DNA of 39,494 nucleotides from Mesorhizobium sp. (lineage in GTDB: Bacteria; Pseudomonadota; Alphaproteobacteria; Rhizobiales; Rhizobiaceae): assembly GCA_004963905.1 (NCBI GenBank), contig SUGL01000049.1:1-39494 (forward strand). Reading direction: 5' to 3'. The position numbers were made by a program, and so were the translations under genes. Below, piece by piece: positions 11,158-19,494 of this stretch (within the stretch, counting starts at the first letter, position 1; each line of letters opens with the position of its first letter). Under the pieces are notes generated by a model. It searched no databases, was not told the origin of the DNA, and worked only from the letters and a program-made list of their open reading frames with translations.

Positions 11158-11307
11158 TCAACCGGCGAGGTGCGGAAACAGGCCGAGCAGGCCGACGACG
11201 ATCAGGTAGAGCGCGACGATGTAGTTGAGCAGGCGCGGCATCACCAGGATCAATATGCCGGCGATCAGCGAGATCAGGGGCGTGAGCGCAAGCGAGTGGA
11301 TGGTCAC
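11158..11307 (-). CDS. DUF3096 family small membrane protein
   Basis: A 49-residue protein almost wholly made of hydrophobic helices: a TIHSLALTPLISLIAGILIL part followed by MPRLLNYIVALYLIVVGLLGLF. This is the pattern of the DUF3096 family, whose function is unknown. I chose the GTG at 11307 because AAGGA lies 8 bp upstream. An in-frame ATG at 11325 would add six residues but would place that Shine-Dalgarno inside the gene. It sits upstream of the COX4-type gene on the same strand, 153 bp away. Confidence 0.75.
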   Translation of the reverse strand: MTIHSLALTPLISLIAGILILVMPRLLNYIVALYLIVVGLLGLFPHLAG

Positions 11308-11403
11308 GATCGTATTCCTTCCCATGAACAACCCGACATGAGCCCGGGGCGAAGCGCCAGTTGGGCGGGACCGCGGCGACGCTCGATCGCGACGCCGCTA
11401 CTT

Positions 11404-11500
11404 AAAGCGCGTCGCGCAGGGTTCAGGCGAAGCGCTTTGAGTCTTTGCTTTGATGCATGTCGTTCTCCCAAAACCGCTGCGCACTTTTGGGCGACATGCA
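11404..11500. repeat. two-hairpin intergenic palindrome (rhizobial type)
   Basis: Hairpin one pairs AAAGCGC (11404-11410) with GCGCTTT (11432-11438). Hairpin two pairs GCATGTCG (11455-11462) with CGACATGC (11492-11499), and inside it CCCAAAA (11467-11473) with TTTTGGG (11485-11491). This arrangement matches an intergenic repeat that I recognise as widespread in Mesorhizobium and relatives. It lies between the start of the DUF3096 gene and the 3' end of the N-acyltransferase gene. A decayed copy of hairpin two is at 27610-27647. Confidence 0.8.
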
Positions 11501-11553
11501 CTAATAACGGCGAAGCGGTTGGAAAGGTCCATCAGACGTGGAAGAGCGCCCCT

Positions 11554-12315
11554 TCAGGCGGCGTCGCGATAGTATTTCGCCGTCGGGACGATGGACAGCG
11601 GGGTCAGCCGGTTGATGGCCGGATTGGCAAACATCAGCCGCTGTTCCACCGGCGTCGACTTGAAGAACGGGAACCGTTCGAGCGTCTGGCGCAGATTTTC
11701 GCCGCAGGGGATTTCGAACAAGGCGATCGGCGCGAGGACACCCGGGAACACCTTGCCCTCGGTCCTCTGCACGGCGTGGAAGATGCGGGCGTAGTAAGCG
11801 GAATGCTCGACCTTGACCGGCGTGAGCACCGCGGTCTGGCCAAAGTAACAGGAGGCCACCATGCCGAGCCTGAGCGTCAGGAAAGGCAGGACACCGGGCG
11901 CGGGCGCGCTGTCCGGATCGGTTGCGAAGCGGGTTCCGTCAATGAAACTCTCACCGCGGGCAAGCCGCTCGGCCAATATTTCCGGATAGGCGTCGACCGA
12001 GGGCGAATAGGGGTGCTCGCGGGAAATGTAGTGGAGCCGCAGTGTGCTGACCAAGTGGCCGTCGAAATAGACGCCGAACCGATAGGAATTCGGCAGGTTG
12101 TCCCAGCGATCCTCGAACATCCCGCTGGCGATCGGACCGCACATGCCCGAGCGCAGGTAGGATTGATAGCGAAGGCGGTAGATCGCCTCCAGATCCTCGC
12201 CCCCGGTGATGAGACGATAATCGACATGCTCCAGCAACTGCATGATCGAACGATTCAGCGCCGACCCTGCATTTGCGCCGGCGCCAACCTGCGCATCGTT
12301 TCCCGAAGCGTCCAT
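11554..12315 (-). CDS. FeeM/LuxI-fold N-acyltransferase (N-acyl amino acid synthase type)
   Basis: A 253-residue protein of the FeeM-like group, GNAT-fold acyltransferases related to LuxI that join an acyl chain from acyl-ACP to an amino acid. Recognisable parts are VDYRLITGGEDLEAIYRLRY at 31-50 (the LuxI-like N-terminal arginine-rich helix), YRFGVYFDGHLVSTLRLH at 78-95 (beta strands of the fold), and FIDGTRFATDP at 124-134. ATG 12315 has GAGGA 7 bp upstream; an upstream in-frame region has no better site. No LuxR-type receptor is adjacent. The product, if any, could be a long-chain N-acyl amino acid rather than a homoserine lactone. The family assignment is good; the substrate is not known. 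Confidence 0.75.
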   Translation of the reverse strand: MDASGNDAQVGAGANAGSALNRSIMQLLEHVDYRLITGGEDLEAIYRLRYQSYLRSGMCGPIASGMFEDRWDNLPNSYRFGVYFDGHLVSTLRLHYISREHPYSPSVDAYPEILAERLARGESFIDGTRFATDPDSAPAPGVLPFLTLRLGMVASCYFGQTAVLTPVKVEHSAYYARIFHAVQRTEGKVFPGVLAPIALFEIPCGENLRQTLERFPFFKSTPVEQRLMFANPAINRLTPLSIVPTAKYYRDAA

Positions 12316-12737
12316 TCTCAAGTCCTCGTATCCGCCTGTGATTAGGCTATTCGAGTTGGAATGGGACACAAGCCGAAAATTCGATCCTGCTGATTTACCC
12401 TTCGTTAACCTTAACAATCACGGGAGCTGCCGCTGGCAGAGTCGCGCCGAAAAAGCGGTTTGGCGCCCCTGATCTAAGCTAACCTTCGCTGTGAACGACG
12501 CTGCCAGCTCGGCAACGAGAAGCACATGATCGGGTTCGGCCTCCAGTTTAACAGCGGATATGCCGCAGATATACGGTTTCATTTGGTTTCAATCAGAATA
12601 ACTTCCGATCTATTTGCCCATAATTATTTCAAAAGACGAATTAAAACTTTCTTCGAGGCTTCAATCCTGCGCAAATAGCTGAACGGTACAAGCAACGCGC
12701 ACTATCAATATCGATCGTCGAAAATTTGCGATTACAG
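12316..12737. other. gene-poor, AT-rich upstream region of the acyltransferase gene
   Basis: The part from about 12540 to 12720 is visibly richer in A and T than the surrounding DNA. A GTTAACCTTAAC inverted repeat at 12404-12415 overlaps a TTTA-N7-TTAA sequence (12394-12408), one mismatch from a CtrA box. A 50-codon plus-strand reading frame (12526-12678, ATG with GAGAAG upstream) encodes a basic peptide resembling nothing I know; a frame this long is expected fairly often by chance. No strong terminator is seen. Confidence 0.4.
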
Positions 12738-15053
12738 CTATCTGGCTGTCCGCTTGGCGGCGAGACGCAGGTCCGCGGCGAATGGCCAGGTGACGTTCGA
12801 CATCGTCTCGATGCCGGAGGCGCTGAGCGCGGCGCCGAAGAGGAAACCCTGCACGAGGTCCGGTTTGACCGAACGCACCAGTATCTTCAGCTGCTCGAAG
12901 GTCTCGACCCCTTCGATGGTGACGACCAGGCCCAGCGTCCGGGTCAAGCCGACGATACCCTTCAAGAGGTCGAGCGACTGTGGGCTCTGGGTTACGTCGA
13001 TCAGGAAGGAACGGTCGATCTTGATCTTGTCGAGCGGCAGCTTGTGCAGATAGCTGAGGCTCGAATAGCCGGTGCCGAAGTCGTCGAGCGCGATGCGGAC
13101 GCCCAGAGTCTTCAGCTCTTCGATCAATTCGCGCGTCAGCGATTTGTCGTCGAGCAAGGCGGTTTCCGTGACCTCGATTTCGAGCCGGTGCGGCGCGAGG
13201 CCCGATGCCGCCAGGGCATCGCGCACCTTCTGCACGACGTCGCGGTTACGGAAATCCTTGGCCGAGAGGTTGATCGAAACGCTGGTCTGCGCCGGCCATT
13301 TGGCGCATTCGGCACAGGCTGCCTGCAGCACGAAGGTGCTGATGTCGGAGATGATGCCCATCTCCTCGGCCAGCGGAATGAAGATGCTCGGCGAGATCGG
13401 ACCGAGATCGGGATGATCCCAGCGGCAGAGCGCCTCGCAGCTGGCGATGCGCATGGTGCTCATCGACACGATCGGCTGATAGACGACGCGCAGCTCCTTG
13501 GCCTGCACGGCACTGCGCAGATCGGCCTTCATCAGCTGGCGGTTGCGGAAGGCGGCATCCATCGATGCCTCGAACAGCCGCCAGCTGTTCTTGCCGAGTT
13601 CCTTGGCCTTGTAGAGGGCGAGGTCCGCCTTGACGATCATGGTATCGACGTCGGTGTCCTTGACGACGGACAACACCGCGCCGCCGCTGGCCTGGATGCG
13701 CAGGCCGTGTCCGGCAACGTCGACTTCGCCCTGCAAGTCGGCGAAGATCTCGTCGAGCAGGCCGCCGAGATGGCTCTCATCCTCGATACGGTCGAAATAG
13801 ATCATGAACTCGTCGCCACCGAAGCGGCTGACATTGATGCCAGGCCCGGCAACCGCCGCCAGCCGCTCGGCCACGGCATAGATCAGCCCGTCGCCGACCG
13901 GATGGCCGAGCGTGTCGTTGACGCTCTTGAAATCATCGAGATCGAGCACCGCAAGGCCGCAGAGCCGGTCACGGTCGCCGGACGCCATGGCCTCGCCGGC
14001 CAGTTCGTGGAAATAGGCACGATTCGGCAGGCCAGTGAGGTTGTCGTACCGCGCCATGAAACGGATCTTCTCCTCCGCCTCGACGCGGGCCGTGACGTCC
14101 TCGAAGGTGACGACGCCGAGTTCCTGGCTGCCTTCGCGCGCGGAGAATTCGTAGTGCTGGCCATTGGCGAGCGAAACCAGCACCTTGCGGTCGCGGCCCT
14201 CGCGGAGCGCACGCGTCAGCTGCGCCTCGATATAGCGGCAGTCCTTCGGCGCCAGCATGCCGCCGGCGACGCCGCGCATCAGAAGGCCGTGGATCGAGCG
14301 CCCGAGCAGCGCGTCGGCCGATTTCAGCGACATCAGGTGAGCGGCCTCGGCATTGGCGACCGCGACGCGTCCGTCCGGGCCGAGCATGACCAGCCCGTGC
14401 GACATGGTGTTGAGCGCGCGGTCGAACCTGCGCGTCAGGTTCCTCGCCTGCTTGTGGCCGATGACCGCCGAGAACAGCACGTTGCGGACATGGTCGGCGC
14501 CGGTGATGGTGATGAACGTCATCGGGATGATCATCAGGCCGAGGACGACGGAAGGCGCGTCCATGCGCAGCAGGAGCGCAAGCGCCGCCGGGCCGATGAA
14601 GGTCACCGAAAAAATCCGCACCATGCGCGGCGAGCCGTAGTTGCGGGCGACAACCGTGACCAGGGTCGCCAGGGTCAGCGACATCGCCGCCAGCTCGGCG
14701 AAGGGATCGGGATACACGTAGATCGATACGAAGCACAGCGCACCCAGGCCGAGGCCCTGCAGGCAGCCCTTGAGGATATAGCTGCGCTCCAGCCGCTGGG
14801 CGTGCTCGACGTCGGCAATCACGCCGCCTGTCTTCAGGAAGCTGCGAATGCCGAAGTAACGGATGAGGCTGACGGAAAGCAGAGCAAAAGAAAACGCCAG
14901 GAACAAGGGATTGTGCGTGCGCAGATAGATCATGAATCCGAGGATCCAGTAGCACGCACCACCGATCAGCAACATGTGCGCGTTGTCGAACAACGACCGC
15001 ACAAATTGGATATAAACATCCGCGGGGATGCTTTCGGTCTTTGTTCTGCCCAT
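12738..15053 (-). CDS. membrane GGDEF-EAL cyclic-di-GMP protein
   Basis: A 771-residue protein. Residues 1-195 hold several hydrophobic helices (a probable membrane sensor). About 205-325 resembles a PAS domain ending in VVTFEDVTARVEAEEKI. The GGDEF domain has an intact GGDEF at 412-416, and the EAL domain starts with E540-A-L542. The EAL catalytic set appears complete: NLSAKDF, EVTETAL, DDFGTG at 657-662, KIKIDRSF, EGVET and QGFLFG. No RxxD inhibitory site precedes GGDEF. It could therefore make and/or degrade cyclic-di-GMP. The start codon has only a poor Shine-Dalgarno. No regulated target is adjacent. Confidence 0.93.
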   Translation of the reverse strand: MGRTKTESIPADVYIQFVRSLFDNAHMLLIGGACYWILGFMIYLRTHNPLFLAFSFALLSVSLIRYFGIRSFLKTGGVIADVEHAQRLERSYILKGCLQGLGLGALCFVSIYVYPDPFAELAAMSLTLATLVTVVARNYGSPRMVRIFSVTFIGPAALALLLRMDAPSVVLGLMIIPMTFITITGADHVRNVLFSAVIGHKQARNLTRRFDRALNTMSHGLVMLGPDGRVAVANAEAAHLMSLKSADALLGRSIHGLLMRGVAGGMLAPKDCRYIEAQLTRALREGRDRKVLVSLANGQHYEFSAREGSQELGVVTFEDVTARVEAEEKIRFMARYDNLTGLPNRAYFHELAGEAMASGDRDRLCGLAVLDLDDFKSVNDTLGHPVGDGLIYAVAERLAAVAGPGINVSRFGGDEFMIYFDRIEDESHLGGLLDEIFADLQGEVDVAGHGLRIQASGGAVLSVVKDTDVDTMIVKADLALYKAKELGKNSWRLFEASMDAAFRNRQLMKADLRSAVQAKELRVVYQPIVSMSTMRIASCEALCRWDHPDLGPISPSIFIPLAEEMGIISDISTFVLQAACAECAKWPAQTSVSINLSAKDFRNRDVVQKVRDALAASGLAPHRLEIEVTETALLDDKSLTRELIEELKTLGVRIALDDFGTGYSSLSYLHKLPLDKIKIDRSFLIDVTQSPQSLDLLKGIVGLTRTLGLVVTIEGVETFEQLKILVRSVKPDLVQGFLFGAALSASGIETMSNVTWPFAADLRLAAKRTAR

Positions 15054-15185
15054 AAGGTCGGCCCAACGCTAAACCTTGTCATGACACAACCGCCTTAAGA
15101 AAGGCTTAGAATAGGAACGGCTTAAGCAACCAAGGCGCGAAGGCGCGGGCAGACCGGGACAAGCGCCGGGCATTGGTTGGCGCAA

Positions 15186-18100
15186 TCACTCGGCGGCGCT
15201 GAGAACCGGCGCCGGCACGGTTTGGGCCAGCCGCTGGAGCAGTCTGGAGCGCTCCTCCGCCGCCTTTGCGGCACTGGCCTGCCGGACATGGCCATAGCCG
15301 CGGACGAGCGCCGGCACGGAGGCGAGAGCTGCGGCGGCATCTACCCTGCCCGGCGCTAGTGCCGCGGCGATCAGATCGAGATCCGCCTCGTATTGCGCAA
15401 GCAAGCGTCGCTCGGCGCGCCGTTCGGCGGTATGGCCGAACAGATCGAATGGCGTGCCGCGCAGGCCTTTCATGGCCGATAACAGGCGAAATGCCCTCAT
15501 CATCCACGGGCCGAAGCTCGATTTCCTCGGCTTGCCGTCACTGCCGCGCCGCCCGAGGATCGGCGGCGCAAGATGGAATTCCAGCTTTTCGTAGCTCTGG
15601 AACTGCCTTGCGAGATCGGCGGCGAAGCTGCCGTCGGTGTAGAGCCGCGCCACCTCATATTCGTCCTTGATCGCCATAAGCTTGAACAGGTTTTTGGCAG
15701 CGGCCTCGGTCACCGCGGTCGAGCCGGGAACCGCCCGTGCCTCGGCGGCACGCAGCGCGGCGATCCTGTCGGCATAACGCTTGCCATAGGCGGCATTCTG
15801 ATAAGCGGTGAGGAAGGCAACGCGGCGGGCGATGATGTCGTCGAGCGTTTCGGCGGGCGCGGACTCCGGCTTGCCGGTTCGGCCGACCAGGCCGCGCACG
15901 AAATCCGGCTGGTGCGCGGCGCGACGGCCCCAGCGGAATGCGGCGATGTTCATCGCCATCGCTTCACCGTTCAATTCTATAGCCTTTTCAACAGCTTCTG
16001 CCGACAGCGGCAGCCCGCCGTGCTGGAAGGCGAAGCCGAGCATCAACATGTTGGCGCCGAGCGAATTGCCGAACAGCGCGGTCGCCGTGCGGGTGGCGTC
16101 GAAGAAGTGGGCCTTGTCGTCGCCGGCGGCGGCACGAATCGCCTTCTTCAGCCGCTCGACCGGCAGCGAAAAATCGGCCGAACGCGTGAATTCGCCAGGC
16201 ATGATCTCGGCGGTATTGGCCAGGAACATGGTGTGTCCCTCGCGCACCGAGGCGAGCACTTTCTTGGCGCCGGAAACGACGAGGTCGCAGCCGAGCACGA
16301 GATCGGCCTTGCCGGCCGAAACGCGGATGGCGTGGATGTCCTCGGGCGTCGCGGCAATGCGGACATGGGTGAAGACCGAGCCGCCCTTCTGGGCGAGGCC
16401 CGCCATGTCGATCATGCCGCAGCCCTTGCCCTCGATATGGGCGGCCATGCCGAGCACCGCGCCGATGGTCACGACGCCGGTGCCGCCGACGCCGTCGATG
16501 ATCGCAGCCCAGCCTTGGTCGCCAAGCGGGAATTCGGCGGGTGACGGCACACCGTCCAGCGGATCGCTCTTGCCGGCAATGCCTTCGGCCTTCCTGATCT
16601 TGCCGCCATGCACCGTCACGAAAGAGGGGCAGAAGCCGTTGAGGCAGGAAAAATCCTTGTTGCAGCTCGACTGGTCGATGCGGCGCTTGCGGCCGAATTC
16701 GGTTTCGACAGGCTGGATCGAGACGCAGTTGGACTGCACGCCGCAATCGCCGCAGCCTTCGCAAACCAACTCGTTGATGAAGATGCGCTTGTCGGGATCG
16801 GGGAAGGTCCCGCGCTTGCGGCGGCGGCGCTTCTCGGCGGCGCAGGTCTGGTCGTAAAGAAGCACCGAGACGCCTTTCACGTCGCGCAGTTCGCGCTGGA
16901 CGAGGTCGAGATCGTCGCGGTGATGGATGGTGGCGCCGGCCGGGAAATCGGCCTTGCCGGCATATTTGTCCGGCTCGTCGGTGACGACGGCGATGCGGTC
17001 GACGCCTTCGGCGCGCACCTGCCTGGCGATCATGTCGACCGTCAGACCGCCTTCATGCGGCTGGCCGCCGGTCATGGCGACCGCGTCGTTGTAGAGGATC
17101 TTGTAGGTGATATTGGCGCCGGAGGACAGCGCGAAGCGGATCGCCAGCGCTCCGGAATGGTTGTAGGTGCCGTCGCCGAGATTCTGGAAGATGTGGCCGC
17201 GCTTGGAGAACGGCGCCTGGCCGACCCATTGCGCGCCCTCGCCGCCCATGGCGGTGAAGCCGACGGTGTTCCTGTCCATCCATAGCGCCATGAAGTGGCA
17301 GCCGATGCCGGCGGCAGCGAGCGAGCCCTCGGGCACCTTGGTCGAGGAATTGTGCGGGCAGCCCGAGCAGAAGAAGGGCGTGCGCGAGCCGATGTCGATG
17401 GTGTCGGCAAGCATGGCCTGGAACTGGCGCAGCTTCGCCACCCGCGCGGCGATCTCCTCCGACGGGCCGATGGTGCGCAGGATCCGCTCGCCGAGCGCGA
17501 TCGCGATCTCGTTGGGGTCGAGCGCGCCCTTGGCCGGAAACAACCAGTCGCCGCGCTCGTCCTTCTTGCCGACGATGGCTGGCTGGATGGCGGAGCCGTA
17601 GAGGTTCTCGCGCAGTTGAACCTCGATCAACGAGCGCTTTTCCTCGACGACGACGATGGTATCGAGGCCACGGGCGAAGTCGGCGATATGCTGATAATCG
17701 AGCGGCCAGGGACAGCCGACCTTGAACAGGCGGATGCCGATGCGGTTGGCGGCCCGCTCATCGATGCCGATGTCCTCCAGCGCCTGACGGACGTCGAGAT
17801 AGCTCTTGCCGATGGTGATGATGCCGAGCTTAGGATTGCGGCCGCCGGAATAGACGATGCGGTTCAGTCCGTTGGCCTGGATGAAGGCTGAAGCCGCGGC
17901 GCGCTTGTGTTCATGCAGCCGCTCCTCCTGCCCGAGCATGTCGATCTCGTGGCGGATGTTGAGGCCGCCGGGCGGCATGTCGAAGTCGGGAATGACGATG
18001 TTCAGCCGATCGATCGAGGCGTTGACCGACGCCGTCGATTCGATGTTGTCCTTGACGCATTTGATCGCAGCCCAGGTGCCGGCGAAGCGCGACATGGCAA

Positions 18101-18659
18101 AGCCGTAGAGGCCGTAGTCGATGATCTCCTGGACGCCGGCCGGATTGAGGATCGGCACCATGGTGTCGACGAACAGGAATTCGGTGGCATGCGCGTTGGT
18201 CGAGGATTCGGCCATGTGGTCGTCGCCCATCAGGGCGAGAACCCCGCCATGCCTCGACGAACCGGCGAGGTTGGCGTGGCGGAACACGTCGCCGGAGCGG
18301 TCGACGCCCGGCCCTTTTCCGTACCAGACCGCAAAGACGCCGTCATGCGTGCCCTCGCCGAGCAGCTCGGTCTGCTGCGAGCCCCAGCAAGCGGTGGCGG
18401 CCAGTTCCTCGTTAAGGCCTGGCTGGAAGACGATATCGGCTTGCGCAAGCTGCCGCTTCGCCCTCCAGAGTTGCATGTCGAGGCCGCCGAGCGGCGAGCC
18501 GCGGTAGCCGGAAACGAAGCCGGCGGTGTTGAGGCCGGCGCGGCGGTCGCGCTCGCGCTGCATAAGAAGCATGCGCACGACGGCCTGCGCTCCTGAAAGG
18601 AAAACGCGCTCCTTGCCAAGGTCGAACTTGTCGTCGAGCGCGACGTCATGCAGCGTCAT
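15186..18659 (-). CDS. indolepyruvate ferredoxin oxidoreductase family protein (fused)
   Basis: A 1157-residue protein fusing the alpha-type (pyrimidine and TPP domains) and gamma-type (catalytic) parts of 2-oxoacid:ferredoxin oxidoreductases. It would oxidatively decarboxylate aryl- or branched-chain 2-oxoacids to acyl-CoA. The TPP-binding region is GDGTYNHSGALAIRFA...YNDAVAMTGGQ. Cysteine clusters CEGCGDCGVQSNC (about residue 633) and CNKDFSCLNGFC (about 665) suggest Fe-S ligands. The gamma part begins near IIDGVGGTGVVTIGAVLG. ATG 18659 is chosen for AGAGGA 8 bp upstream; an in-frame ATG at 18683 adds eight residues. It is a single gene with no obvious partner nearby. Confidence 0.93.
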   Translation of the reverse strand: MTLHDVALDDKFDLGKERVFLSGAQAVVRMLLMQRERDRRAGLNTAGFVSGYRGSPLGGLDMQLWRAKRQLAQADIVFQPGLNEELAATACWGSQQTELLGEGTHDGVFAVWYGKGPGVDRSGDVFRHANLAGSSRHGGVLALMGDDHMAESSTNAHATEFLFVDTMVPILNPAGVQEIIDYGLYGFAMSRFAGTWAAIKCVKDNIESTASVNASIDRLNIVIPDFDMPPGGLNIRHEIDMLGQEERLHEHKRAAASAFIQANGLNRIVYSGGRNPKLGIITIGKSYLDVRQALEDIGIDERAANRIGIRLFKVGCPWPLDYQHIADFARGLDTIVVVEEKRSLIEVQLRENLYGSAIQPAIVGKKDERGDWLFPAKGALDPNEIAIALGERILRTIGPSEEIAARVAKLRQFQAMLADTIDIGSRTPFFCSGCPHNSSTKVPEGSLAAAGIGCHFMALWMDRNTVGFTAMGGEGAQWVGQAPFSKRGHIFQNLGDGTYNHSGALAIRFALSSGANITYKILYNDAVAMTGGQPHEGGLTVDMIARQVRAEGVDRIAVVTDEPDKYAGKADFPAGATIHHRDDLDLVQRELRDVKGVSVLLYDQTCAAEKRRRRKRGTFPDPDKRIFINELVCEGCGDCGVQSNCVSIQPVETEFGRKRRIDQSSCNKDFSCLNGFCPSFVTVHGGKIRKAEGIAGKSDPLDGVPSPAEFPLGDQGWAAIIDGVGGTGVVTIGAVLGMAAHIEGKGCGMIDMAGLAQKGGSVFTHVRIAATPEDIHAIRVSAGKADLVLGCDLVVSGAKKVLASVREGHTMFLANTAEIMPGEFTRSADFSLPVERLKKAIRAAAGDDKAHFFDATRTATALFGNSLGANMLMLGFAFQHGGLPLSAEAVEKAIELNGEAMAMNIAAFRWGRRAAHQPDFVRGLVGRTGKPESAPAETLDDIIARRVAFLTAYQNAAYGKRYADRIAALRAAEARAVPGSTAVTEAAAKNLFKLMAIKDEYEVARLYTDGSFAADLARQFQSYEKLEFHLAPPILGRRGSDGKPRKSSFGPWMMRAFRLLSAMKGLRGTPFDLFGHTAERRAERRLLAQYEADLDLIAAALAPGRVDAAAALASVPALVRGYGHVRQASAAKAAEERSRLLQRLAQTVPAPVLSAAE

Positions 18660-18868
18660 CAGGCATTTCCTCTGCGGAGGCACGCCTCAGGTAGGGCGGC
18701 CAGCGTCGGAGTGGGAGGTCGCAGTCTTTCTTCCCTCGCCGGAGAGGTCAAACAAAATCGCAAGGGCCAGAGCGGACGCAACAAATGGTCCGGGTGAAAC
18801 CGCCCAGCGCATTTAAGAAGAAGCTAAAGGCCTCATAAAGCACGAAAATTTCGAGCGGCTGTCGCCTC

Positions 18869-19402
18869 TCAGGCCGCCTTCGAGCAATCCGGCTTCGGCT
18901 CGTCGGGCAGCTTGCCGTCGGGATGGCCGGCAAGGTCCGGGTTGAGCTCGTATTTCGGCCCGATCACCAGCGGCCGATCCGGCAGCATCGTCTGATCCTC
19001 CGTCGAGGTCATGGTCGTCTCGAGGCTCTGCAGCAGCGTGCCGCTCGAATCCTCGATGCGGATCGAGACGGAATAGGGCTTGTCCTTGACCACGCAGGTG
19101 AGCGGCGGGCTGGTGAGCGTGATGTGGGGAAGCTTCGGCCAGATCTTCTGGTTGACGATGAGCGGATCGCCGCCGGCCGGATTCTGGAAATTCACCACGG
19201 CAACCTGCCCCTCGGCCATGGGCCGCAGCGGCCTCAGCGTGACGACGTAGGTGGCGATGCCGAGCCGGTAGTTGAACTCGAACAGCTTGCCGGAGATGGC
19301 GAAGAGCTGCTCCTTGCCGGTGTCGCGGCAAGCTCCGAGCGCCGTCGCGGCAATCAGGGCCGCGCCGAGAGCGATCGAACGGAATTTTCTAGAGCGTTTC
19401 AC
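18869..19402 (-). CDS. putative lipoprotein of unknown function
   Basis: A 177-residue protein with a basic N-terminus (VKRSRKFRS), a hydrophobic stretch and a lipobox ALGAC, so probably an outer- or inner-membrane lipoprotein. The mature part is beta-rich (YRLGIATYVVTLRPL, HITLTSPPLTCVVKDKPYSV) and ends with a proline/lysine-rich tail. I do not recognise the family. The start is uncertain: GTG 19402 gives a textbook signal peptide, but this codon and the first four or five codons lie inside the CTAG-bounded repeat at 19389-19494, and no Shine-Dalgarno precedes it. The frame is open right through the repeat to 19498. Confidence 0.65.
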   Translation of the reverse strand: MKRSRKFRSIALGAALIAATALGACRDTGKEQLFAISGKLFEFNYRLGIATYVVTLRPLRPMAEGQVAVVNFQNPAGGDPLIVNQKIWPKLPHITLTSPPLTCVVKDKPYSVSIRIEDSSGTLLQSLETTMTSTEDQTMLPDRPLVIGPKYELNPDLAGHPDGKLPDEPKPDCSKAA

Positions 19403-19494
19403 CGTTTCACGGAAACGGCGAACCGCTCTATCTCCTTGTTCCGACGCAATTCCGAACGGAAAACCGTCACGCACTTTTCCTGAAATTGCTCTAG
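19389..19494. repeat. CTAG-bounded palindromic element (MITE-like)
   Basis: The ends are CTAGAGC (19389-19395) and GCTCTAG (19488-19494). The first half folds as AGAGCG...CGCTCT with an inner CCGTTTC/GAAACGG stem. The second half pairs GCAATT with AATTGC and GGAAAA with TTTTCC. I recognise it as an abundant rhizobial intergenic repeat. It separates the CGNR gene from the lipoprotein gene: its right end supplies the TAG stop of the first, and its left part supplies the GTG start of the second. Confidence 0.8.

Noticed and set aside
12394..12408. CtrA site upstream of the acyltransferase gene
   Set aside because: TTTA-N7-TTAA has a mismatch in the first half-site; too weak to call as a feature, though noted in the interval description.
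12726..15098. 790-codon plus-strand frame opposite the GGDEF-EAL gene
   Set aside because: It is the antisense of a clearly conserved gene, with no recognisable domain; long antisense frames are common at this GC content.
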